This document shows, piece after piece, positions 55,263 to 62,421 of a stretch of 64,000 bases of DNA (position 1 is the stretch's first letter; each line of letters begins with the position of its first letter). The DNA is taken from the NCBI GenBank assembly GCA_966211965.1, contig CBIHON010000004.1, forward strand, positions 1 to 64,000, read 5' to 3'. The notes below the pieces were generated by a model. That model was not told the DNA's origin, did not search any database, and was given only the letters and a program-made list of their open reading frames with translations. The translations under genes were made by a program, and so were the position numbers. Origin of the DNA: CBIHON01 sp966211965 (GTDB taxonomy: Bacteria; Pseudomonadota; Gammaproteobacteria; Burkholderiales; Burkholderiaceae_D).

Positions 55263-55291
55263 TTGACCGTGATGCTAAGTCCATGTATAAT
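55263..55291 (+). promoter_or_regulatory. Sigma-70 promoter of rplU-rpmA
   Basis: TTGACC, a 17-bp spacer, then a perfect TATAAT. Transcription would start about 75 bp before rplU. The rest of the 227-bp ispB-rplU gap shows no gene. Confidence 0.85.
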
Positions 55292-55373
55292 TGGAGGTTT
55301 TCCCGATTCCGCCAAGCCCGTTGAAGGTGTTTCGAAGAGAAAAAATCCTTAAATTAATTTGATGAGGTTTCCC

Positions 55374-55685
55374 ATGTACGCGGTCATAAAAACCGGTGGC
55401 AAACAATATAAGGTTGCTGCCGGCGAAAAACTCAAAGTAGAACAGATACCTGCAGACATCGGCGCCGAAATCACCCTCGATCAAGTGCTCGCAGTGGGCG
55501 CAGGAGATGCCATTAAGTTTGGCGCCCCATTGGTTGAAGGTGCTACGGTGCTGGCTACGGTATTGGCGCACGGTCGCCACGATAAGGTCAAGATTTTCAA
55601 GATGCGCCGTCGTAAGCATTACCAGAAGCATCAAGGTCATCGCCAAAATTACACCGAATTGCAAATCGTTTCAATCAACGGCTGA
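55374..55685 (+). CDS. rplU: 50S ribosomal protein L21
   Basis: 103 residues from ATG 55374 (MYAVIKTGGKQYKVAAGEKLKVEQI); GAGG lies about 9 bp upstream, and an ATG 15 bp earlier overlaps that site. The C-terminal basic motif KVKIFKMRRRKHYQKHQGHRQNYTELQI is the conserved 23S rRNA-binding region. It is followed by rpmA after 48 bp. Confidence 0.97.
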   Translation: MYAVIKTGGKQYKVAAGEKLKVEQIPADIGAEITLDQVLAVGAGDAIKFGAPLVEGATVLATVLAHGRHDKVKIFKMRRRKHYQKHQGHRQNYTELQIVSING

Positions 55686-55733
55686 GCGCAAGCGAAGCGT
55701 TGCTTGAATTAACCAGATACCAAGGAGTCTGAA

Positions 55734-55991
55734 ATGGCACACAAAAAAGGCGGCGGCACTACGCGCAACGGTCGCGATTCCGAGTCGAAGCGATTGGGCG
55801 TCAAAGTATACGGCGGCCAAACAATCAACGCGGGCGGCATCATCATTCGCCAACGCGGTACTAAAACACATCCGGGCGAAAACGTCGGCATGGGCAAGGA
55901 TCATACCCTGTTCGCTTTGGTGCCGGGCAAGGTCCAGTTCGTGACAAAAGGTGAAGCACAGCGTCGATTCGTGACGGTCGTACCTGCTTAA
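55734..55991 (+). CDS. rpmA: 50S ribosomal protein L27
   Basis: 85 residues, beginning MAHKKGGGTTRNGRDSESKR, the L27 N-terminus that reaches the peptidyl transferase centre without a cleaved leader, as in proteobacteria. GVKVYGGQ and IIIRQRGTKTHPGENVGMGKDHTLFA are typical. AAGGAG precedes the start. Confidence 0.97.
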   Translation: MAHKKGGGTTRNGRDSESKRLGVKVYGGQTINAGGIIIRQRGTKTHPGENVGMGKDHTLFALVPGKVQFVTKGEAQRRFVTVVPA

Positions 55992-56031
55992 TCATTCTAA
56001 GCACTCCAACTAAGGCGCAAGCCTTCGATCG

Positions 56032-56058
56032 AAAGGCTCTGCCCCAGGTAGAGCCTTT
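56032..56058 (+). terminator. Rho-independent terminator after rpmA
   Basis: AAAGGCTCT and AGAGCCTTT form a perfect 9-bp stem with a 9-base loop, followed by T-rich sequence. It separates rplU-rpmA from obgE, whose own promoter would then have to lie in 56060-56136. Confidence 0.88.
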
Positions 56059-56136
56059 TTAGTTTTTAAGTTTTGCGGGGCAAGGCAAGCGTCATATGGG
56101 ACGCTTTACGTTTTGCCTCTCAACTGGCCAGAAAAA

Positions 56137-57243
56137 ATGAAATTTATCGACGAAGCAAAAATCGAAGTCATTGCTGGCGACGGCGGCAACGGCGTCGCAT
56201 CCTTTTGTCGTGAAAAATTTCGGCCGTTCGGGGGGCCGGACGGCGGTGACGGCGGCAAGGGTGGAAGCATCTGGGCCGTCGCCGATCGCAACATCAACAC
56301 GCTGGTCGATTACCGTTTTTCCAAGTTACACAAAGCGCGCAATGGCGAGAATGGACGCGGCGCCGACTGTTACGGCAAGGGCGCTGATGACATCATGCTG
56401 CGCATGCCGGTCGGGACCCTGATCATCGACAATAGCGACGGTGAAATCGTGGCTGATTTGACCGAGCACGGGCAAACCGCGCTGCTGGCCAAAGGCGGCG
56501 AGGGTGGTTGGGGCAATATCCATTTCAAATCCTCGACCAATCGCGCGCCGCGTCAAAAGAGCGATGGCAAAGAAGGTGAGCGGCGCGAACTCCGGTTGGA
56601 GTTGAAAGTGTTGGCCGACGTCGGGTTGCTCGGCATGCCGAATGCGGGCAAGTCGACTTTCATCTCGTCGGTATCGAATGCGCGGCCGAAAATCGCCGAT
56701 TATCCGTTTACCACCTTGCACCCCAATCTCGGCATGGTACGAGTAAGCCATGAAAAGAGCTTTGTAATCGCGGATATCCCGGGATTGATCGAAGGAGCAG
56801 CTGAAGGCGCCGGACTGGGAATTCAATTCCTGCGCCATTTGCAGCGCACCCATTTGCTGCTGCACATCGTCGACATGGCGCCGTTCGACAACGTCGATCC
56901 GGTCAAGGAGGCCAAGGCAATCGTCAAGGAATTAAGAAAATACGACGAAGCCTTGTTTGAAAAGCCGCGTTGGCTGGTGCTGAACAAGCTCGATATGGTG
57001 CCTGAAGAAGAGCGCAAGAAACGTGTGAAGGACTTTGTCAAACGCTTCGGCTGGAAAGGCCCGGTGTTTGAAATTTCCGCCTTGACGCGTGAAGGGTGTG
57101 AAGAATTGGTGGCCGAGATTTATAACTATCTGGCCGAGCAAAGGCAGTTGGAACATCGCGCGGAAGAAACGAAGATGGCCGAAGAGGCGCGCGGCATCGT
57201 TTCGATCGACCCTGACGACCCCCGCTTCAAAGTCCTTGAATAA
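56137..57243 (+). CDS. obgE: GTPase ObgE/CgtA
   Basis: Ribosome-associated GTPase in 50S assembly and stress control. 368 residues from ATG 56137 (MKFIDEAKIEVIAGDGGNGVASF). The glycine-rich Obg domain covers about 1-158 (FGGPDGGDGGKGGSIW), and the G domain has G1 GMPNAGKSTF, switch TTLHPNLGMV, G3 DIPGLIEGA and G4 NKLD. The end is a short acidic tail. One base separates its stop from proB. Confidence 0.96.
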   Translation: MKFIDEAKIEVIAGDGGNGVASFCREKFRPFGGPDGGDGGKGGSIWAVADRNINTLVDYRFSKLHKARNGENGRGADCYGKGADDIMLRMPVGTLIIDNSDGEIVADLTEHGQTALLAKGGEGGWGNIHFKSSTNRAPRQKSDGKEGERRELRLELKVLADVGLLGMPNAGKSTFISSVSNARPKIADYPFTTLHPNLGMVRVSHEKSFVIADIPGLIEGAAEGAGLGIQFLRHLQRTHLLLHIVDMAPFDNVDPVKEAKAIVKELRKYDEALFEKPRWLVLNKLDMVPEEERKKRVKDFVKRFGWKGPVFEISALTREGCEELVAEIYNYLAEQRQLEHRAEETKMAEEARGIVSIDPDDPRFKVLE

Positions 57244-57244
57244 A

Positions 57245-58363
57245 ATGCGCTCCATCATTCAAAAGTCCAAACGCCTGATCGTCAAGGTTGGATCTTCGCT
57301 TGTCACCAACGACGGCAAGGGACTTGATAATTCCGCGATCGCCAAGTGGGCTGCGCAGATCGCGCAACTACGCCAACTGGGAAAAGAGGTGGTGCTGGTC
57401 AGTTCCGGCGCAATTGCCGAAGGCATGCAACGCCTGGGGTTTGAAAAGCGGCCGACCGGCATTCATGAATTGCAGGCCTGTGCGGCCGTCGGCCAGATGG
57501 GTTTGGCGCAGATTTATGAAACCAGTTTTCGTGAACACGATTTGCGCACTGCGCAAGTGTTGTTGACGCATGCCGACCTGGCTGACCGCGAGCGCTATCT
57601 GAATGCACGCTCGACGCTGTTTACACTGTTGCGTCTGGGAGTGGTTCCGATCATCAATGAAAACGATACGGTCGTCACCGACGAAATCAAGTTCGGCGAT
57701 AACGATACCTTAGGCGCATTGGTGGCGAACCTGATCGAAGGCGATGCACTGATCATCCTGACTGACCAGAAAGGTCTGTTCACCGCTGACCCGCGCAAAG
57801 ATCCAGCCGCTGAATTTGTGCATGAGGCGACGGCCGGAGATCCTGCGCTGGAAGCGATGGCCGGTGGTGCCGGGACGGGGATCGGGCGCGGCGGCATGCT
57901 GACCAAGATCCTTGCAGCAAAGCGTGCTGCTACATCGGGTGCCCATACCATCATCGCATGGGGCCGCGAGGACGGCGTACTTACCCGCTTGGCAACCGGC
58001 GAACCGATCGGCACGCAGCTGACTGCGCAAACCGCGCAGCTCACGGCACGCAAGCAATGGATGGCGGATCATCTGCAAACTGCCGGCAGGGTGGTGCTGG
58101 ATGCCGGTGCGGTACAAAAGCTGACGGGCGAAGGCAAGTCCTTGCTGCCGATCGGAGTGATCGAGGTGTCCGGGGAGTTCGGCCGCGGCGATGTGATTAC
58201 CTGCAGCGATCAAGCTGGCCGTGCGATTTCACGCGGCATCAGCAACTATTCCAGTTCGGAGGCTCGCCGTATCATGCGTCGTCCTTCAGCAGAAATTCTG
58301 GCAATCCTTGGGTTTGTCGAAGAGCCGGAATTGATTCATCGGGACAATATGGTTTTGCTCTGA
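57245..58363 (+). CDS. proB: Glutamate 5-kinase
   Basis: First step of proline synthesis. 372 residues from ATG 57245; a longer frame inside obgE is not used. The amino acid kinase domain shows IVKVGSSLVT, VLVSSGAIAEGM, IINENDTVVTDEIKFGDND and GGAGTGIGRGGMLTKI, and a C-terminal PUA domain begins near 278. It is co-transcribed with obgE. The last codons overlap an inverted repeat. Confidence 0.96.
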   Translation: MRSIIQKSKRLIVKVGSSLVTNDGKGLDNSAIAKWAAQIAQLRQLGKEVVLVSSGAIAEGMQRLGFEKRPTGIHELQACAAVGQMGLAQIYETSFREHDLRTAQVLLTHADLADRERYLNARSTLFTLLRLGVVPIINENDTVVTDEIKFGDNDTLGALVANLIEGDALIILTDQKGLFTADPRKDPAAEFVHEATAGDPALEAMAGGAGTGIGRGGMLTKILAAKRAATSGAHTIIAWGREDGVLTRLATGEPIGTQLTAQTAQLTARKQWMADHLQTAGRVVLDAGAVQKLTGEGKSLLPIGVIEVSGEFGRGDVITCSDQAGRAISRGISNYSSSEARRIMRRPSAEILAILGFVEEPELIHRDNMVLL

Positions 58364-58391
58364 CCTGCGAGCCAGTCAGCAAAACCATATT
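58346..58391. repeat. Inverted repeat at the proB 3' end, between convergent genes
   Basis: AATATGGTTTTGC (58346-58358) and GCAAAACCATATT (58379-58391), perfect 13-bp arms with inner TGAC/GTCA continuing the stem. It contains the proB stop. It could serve as a bidirectional transcript end for proB and the convergent CNP1-like gene. Confidence 0.65.
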
Positions 58392-58403
58392 TCTGTCTCA
58401 ACC

Positions 58404-58988
58404 CTATGGGGCCAAGGAGCGCTTGCCCCGCATTTTCTCCACCAACTGCTCCGCCTTGCCGGCAACTGTCAACCCTTGGCAAAAGTAATCTTGCGCCAGT
58501 GCCGCATGCTGGCGGTTGGCTGCGTTGCTCCTGATCGGCTCCCATTTGTCTCTGCGTGAACGTGACCAGCTGCCGTCCGGATGTCCAAATGCATAAAGCT
58601 TTTTCTCGTAGGACGCGCAACGGATGCCTTCATAGCTGATATTCTTGGCGCCGTTGGAACTGGTCGTCACCAAGGTATAACGGATCACGCCGTCCGTGCC
58701 GAGTGTTAGCGATTTCGTGTCGATCATAAAGCTCTGGGTGGCGGTAGCGCTGACATAAAAGGGGAGCAGGTTTTCGGCAAGAGGAGCCGCAGGCAGCTGT
58801 ACTGCAATTTCCTGCCAAGGCTTGTCCAAGTCCTCAAAATCCTCTTCGAAATGATTTTGTGCACTGGACAGGCTGGCAAGGCTTAGTAAAAAAACAAAGC
58901 AGGTGGCTTCTACGGCGCGGCCTGATTTGACTCCTGTATCGGTCTGCGCAGCCGAGCCGCCGGCAACCGGATTAAATCTTAAATGCAT
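58404..58988 (-). CDS. CNP1-like family exported protein
   Basis: 194 residues. A hydrophobic segment (FVFLLSLASLSSAQ, about 32-45) looks like a signal peptide, so the real start may be later than ATG 58988, perhaps near residue 25. The mature part (EEDFEDLDKPWQEIAVQLPAAP ... FMIDTKSLTLGTDGVIRYTLV ... ISYEGIRC) matches the CNP1-like family, known only by conservation in betaproteobacteria. It is probably periplasmic. It follows rppH by 9 bp and so is likely in its operon. Confidence 0.8.
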   Translation of the reverse strand: MHLRFNPVAGGSAAQTDTGVKSGRAVEATCFVFLLSLASLSSAQNHFEEDFEDLDKPWQEIAVQLPAAPLAENLLPFYVSATATQSFMIDTKSLTLGTDGVIRYTLVTTSSNGAKNISYEGIRCASYEKKLYAFGHPDGSWSRSRRDKWEPIRSNAANRQHAALAQDYFCQGLTVAGKAEQLVEKMRGKRSLAP

Positions 58989-58997
58989 CAGTCAAAC

Positions 58998-59579
58998 TCA
59001 TTCATCGGTTGGTTCGGCCGCAGCTGGCGTTGAGCCCTCCACCATACGTGGTGCATGAGTCTGGCGCAAGTAGCGGGCGATATGGCGCTGCGGCGAGACG
59101 TGCGCGGGCCGCGTCAGAAAACGTGATAACTCTTGCAATGCCCTCAGGTAAACGTCGCGCTTGAACTCAATCACGACATCCAGGGGCACCCAATAGTCAT
59201 GCCAGCGCCAGGCATCGAACTCAGGGTGGTCAGTGACACGCAGATTGACATCGCAGTCACGTCCGACCATACGAAGCAGGAACCAGATCTGCTTTTGTCC
59301 CCGATAGTGGCCGCGGATTTCACGTTTGATGAAGCGATCCGGCACCTCATAGCGTAGCCAATCACGGGTTCGACCAATGATTTTGACGTGCTCCGACTTC
59401 AAGCCCACTTCTTCTTCCAGCTCGCGGAACATGGCTTGCTCCGGCGTTTCGCCGAATTTGATCCCGCCTTGCGGGAATTGCCACGAATGTTCACGCACCC
59501 GCTTTCCCCACCACACTTCATTGTGGGTGTTCAGCAGAATGATGCCGACGTTCGGGCGAAAGCCTTCACGGTCCAGCAT
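58998..59579 (-). CDS. rppH: RNA pyrophosphohydrolase RppH
   Basis: Removes pyrophosphate from 5' ends of mRNA, starting decay. 193 residues from ATG 59579 (MLDREGFRPNVGIILLN), with GAGGT 7 bp upstream. The Nudix box GGIKFGETPEQAMFRELEEEVGL is complete and the WPQGG-like WQFPQGG precedes it. It has a C-terminal extension of about 35 residues usual in Burkholderiales. The 200-bp gap to proS contains a short ACACAT/ATGTGT inverted repeat and no gene. Confidence 0.94.
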   Translation of the reverse strand: MLDREGFRPNVGIILLNTHNEVWWGKRVREHSWQFPQGGIKFGETPEQAMFRELEEEVGLKSEHVKIIGRTRDWLRYEVPDRFIKREIRGHYRGQKQIWFLLRMVGRDCDVNLRVTDHPEFDAWRWHDYWVPLDVVIEFKRDVYLRALQELSRFLTRPAHVSPQRHIARYLRQTHAPRMVEGSTPAAAEPTDE

Positions 59580-59779
59580 GTTGCACCTCAAAACTTTCTG
59601 CGGCTAGGCGACCCTCAACATGTATTTGACACGCATACGTTCCTGCGCCCCAACGATTCCGCGTTTTGCGCAAAAAAGGGGGACACATATCAAATGTGTG
59701 AAGAATGGGTGCATCTGCCAGCTAATCCTTTAAAATTGAGTTGATTATAACTCTCTCTTTTTAAAAAGAATCCATCGTT

Positions 59780-61516
59780 ATGCGCGCCTCTCGATTTTTT
59801 GTTACAACGCTTAAAGAAGCTCCCTCCGACGCCGAAATCGTCAGCCACAAATTAATGCAGCGGGCCGGGATGATTAAGCGCCTAGGCTCGGGCATCTACA
59901 CTTATATGCCGATGGGTTTGAGGGTGATTCGCAAGGTTGAGGCCATCGTCCGCGAGGAAATGAATCGCTCCGGCGCGGTAGAGTTGTTGATGCCGGTGGT
60001 GCAGCCGGCCGAGTTATGGCAGGAGACAGGGCGCTGGGACAAGATGGGGCCCGAGTTGATGCGCGTCAAAGACCGCCATGGCCGCGACTACGCGATCCAG
60101 CCGACTTCGGAAGAGGTGATCACTGATGTGGTGCGTACCGATATCAAATCCTATCGCCAGTTGCCGATCAACTTTTATCATATCCAGACCAAGTTCCGTG
60201 ACGAACGCCGTCCTCGCTTCGGTTTGATGCGTGGCCGGGAGTTCACCATGAAGGATGCCTATTCCTTCGATCGCGACGTGGCCGGTATGCAGCAGTCTTA
60301 CCAGATCATGTATGACGCTTACATCCGGATTTTCGATCGTTTCGGGCTGCAGTTCCGCGCGGTGGCGGCGGACAACGGCGCGATCGGCGGTTCGGGCTCG
60401 CATGAATTTCACGTCATCGCCGATACGGGCGAAGATGCGCTGGTCTATTGCGCAAGTTCCGATTACGCTGCCAATATGGAGGCTGCAGAGGCGGTGGCCT
60501 TGATCGCAAAACGCGCTGAGCCTAAGCAAGCGCTCACTAAGACGCCGACGCCGGGCAAGGCGAAATGCGAACATGTTGCAGAATTGCTCGGTCTGCCTTT
60601 GTCGCAGACGGTGAAATCGATTGTTCTTGCCGTTGAAAAAGAAGTCGATGGCGCTATCGATAAGCAGATCTGGCTATTGCTGCTGCGCGGTGACCATGAA
60701 TTGAACGAGGTGAAGGCTGCCAAAGTGCCGGGCTTGTCCTCCGGATACCGTTTCGCCACGGAAGCTGAAATCGTCGAATGGTTCGGCACGCCACCCGGCT
60801 ACCTCGGCCCGATCGCGACCAAGAAGCCGATTCATGTGGTGGCCGACAGGACCGTCGCCAACATGGCCGATTTCGTGTGCGGCGCGAATGAAGTGGATTT
60901 CCACTTCACCGGCGCCAACTGGGGACGTGACTTGCCGGAGCCTCTCGTCTTCGATTTGCGCAATGTGGTCGCGGGCGATCCCTCGCCGGATGGAAAGGGA
61001 GTGTTGGCGATCCAGCGCGGTATCGAAGTCGGCCACGTGTTTCAACTCGGCACACGCTATTCCGAAGACATGAAGGCCACTTATCTTGATGAGACCGGCA
61101 AGCCGCAGTTGATGCAAATGGGCTGCTATGGAATTGGCATCACGCGTATTCTCGGTGCCGCAATCGAGCAGAATTTCGATGACAAGGGTATTGTCTGGCC
61201 CGCGTCGATTGCGCCGTTTGAGGTGGTGTTGTGTCCGATGGGGTATGACCGCAGCGAGATGGTCAAAATCGAGTCCGACAAGTTATATGAAGCGCTGCTT
61301 GCTGCAGGCGTCGACGTGATTCTGGATGACCGCGGCGAACGTCCGGGAGCGATGTTCGCGGATTGGGAATTGATCGGCGTACCGCATCGTATCGTGATTG
61401 GCGAGCGTGGCCTGAAGGAGGGCAAGCTGGAGTATCAGGGCCGCCGGGAGACGGCTGCAACTGCGGTCGCAATTTCGGAGATGGTCACGTTTATCAAGAC
61501 CAGATTGAAGGCTTGA
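59780..61516 (+). CDS. proS: Prolyl-tRNA synthetase
   Basis: Charges tRNA-Pro. 578 residues, bacterial type with the editing insertion. Class II motif 1 region (GIYTYMPMGLRVIRKVEAIV), motif 2 (FRDERRPRFGLMRGREFTMKDAYSF) and motif 3 (GCYGIGITRIL) are present; the INS editing domain covers about 240-380 and the anticodon-binding domain follows. The N-terminus MRASRFFVTTLKEAPSDAEIVSHKLMQRAG is typical. Confidence 0.97.
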   Translation: MRASRFFVTTLKEAPSDAEIVSHKLMQRAGMIKRLGSGIYTYMPMGLRVIRKVEAIVREEMNRSGAVELLMPVVQPAELWQETGRWDKMGPELMRVKDRHGRDYAIQPTSEEVITDVVRTDIKSYRQLPINFYHIQTKFRDERRPRFGLMRGREFTMKDAYSFDRDVAGMQQSYQIMYDAYIRIFDRFGLQFRAVAADNGAIGGSGSHEFHVIADTGEDALVYCASSDYAANMEAAEAVALIAKRAEPKQALTKTPTPGKAKCEHVAELLGLPLSQTVKSIVLAVEKEVDGAIDKQIWLLLLRGDHELNEVKAAKVPGLSSGYRFATEAEIVEWFGTPPGYLGPIATKKPIHVVADRTVANMADFVCGANEVDFHFTGANWGRDLPEPLVFDLRNVVAGDPSPDGKGVLAIQRGIEVGHVFQLGTRYSEDMKATYLDETGKPQLMQMGCYGIGITRILGAAIEQNFDDKGIVWPASIAPFEVVLCPMGYDRSEMVKIESDKLYEALLAAGVDVILDDRGERPGAMFADWELIGVPHRIVIGERGLKEGKLEYQGRRETAATAVAISEMVTFIKTRLKA

Positions 61517-61569
61517 GGAGCTTGTGCGTAGCAGGGAATCTCATCGTCAAATGCAGTTGCAGGGATTGG

Positions 61570-62205
61570 ATGTTTTTACGTTTTTTTAGACGGGATAAAG
61601 TACGCAGCATGCTGCTTGGCGGCATGCTGACAGCACTGTTTCTTGTGTGTGCCTCGGCCGGCGCCGGCAATCAAAAAGAGGAGGCTCTGGCCGATTCGGT
61701 CCGGATTGCGCTCTCCCGGGCGATCACGGATGCGCGGCCGCCCAAGCCGCAATTTTCCGACATCAACGAACGCATCAAATATCTGCACTGGCTCGGCGAA
61801 ATGTCGGAGCGGCTGAAAAGGAAAATGCCCGACGTGCAGTTGCGGCTCGAATTCCTGCAAACAGCCTGGTATGAATCGAAACGGGCCGGCCTCGATCCGG
61901 CGATGGTGCTCGGCCTGATTCAGGTCGAATCGGCGTTCCGAAAATATGCATTGTCGCCGGTGGGTGCCCATGGCTATATGCAGGTAATGCCCTTCTGGAC
62001 CCGGGTCATCGGTGACGGCGATCGCCGGAAACTGTTCCACATGCAGACCAACCTCCGTTACGGTTGCTCGATCATGCGCATGTATCTCGACATGGAGCAT
62101 GGCAATCTTTTTCTTGCACTGGGCCGCTACAACGGCAGCCGCGGCAGAGCGGAATACCCCGAGGCGGTATTGGCCGCCTGGAAACGCTGGGAATACAAGG
62201 CCTGA
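61570..62205 (+). CDS. Lytic transglycosylase (SLT domain)
   Basis: 211 residues from ATG 61570. A basic N-terminus and hydrophobic segment (MLLGGMLTALFLVCASAGAG) look like a signal peptide, possibly a lipoprotein site at VCAS. The catalytic SLT domain has the Glu in GLIQVESAFRKYALSPVGAHGYMQVMPFW, and the later NLRYGCSIMRMYLD and GRYNGS motifs. It cleaves peptidoglycan glycan strands. The start is by signal-peptide logic; longer in-frame starts inside proS exist. It lies 53 bp after proS. Confidence 0.9.
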   Translation: MFLRFFRRDKVRSMLLGGMLTALFLVCASAGAGNQKEEALADSVRIALSRAITDARPPKPQFSDINERIKYLHWLGEMSERLKRKMPDVQLRLEFLQTAWYESKRAGLDPAMVLGLIQVESAFRKYALSPVGAHGYMQVMPFWTRVIGDGDRRKLFHMQTNLRYGCSIMRMYLDMEHGNLFLALGRYNGSRGRAEYPEAVLAAWKRWEYKA

Positions 62206-62337
62206 ATTTTTCAGCGCGAATCATGCAGTGGCAATTGCTCGCAATGGCGTTTTACCCTCTTCTCATCCTTCTTTAAAACTTCTTCTGTCTTTTCACGAAG
62301 CGGTAACACGAGCTTTCTATAATCGGGCGCAAAACGA

Positions 62338-62356
62338 AGGCCGCTTGGCCTTTTGG
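62338..62356 (+). terminator. Short hairpin terminator candidate before phoX
   Basis: AAGGCC, loop GCTT, GGCCTT, then TT. The stem is only 6 bp, and it lies 133 bp after the transglycosylase gene. No gene is seen in the 216-bp gap. Confidence 0.5.
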
Positions 62357-62421
62357 CATTTCACTCTTGGCATGCGCTCCATAGCTTGCTTTCATCCAAC
62401 TCTATCGTGAAAGTCTGAAAA

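Noticed and set aside
62285..62312. A Pho box upstream of phoX (CTGTC...TCACG)
   Set aside because: Only one partial CTGTC half-site is visible and the second 7-bp repeat does not match.
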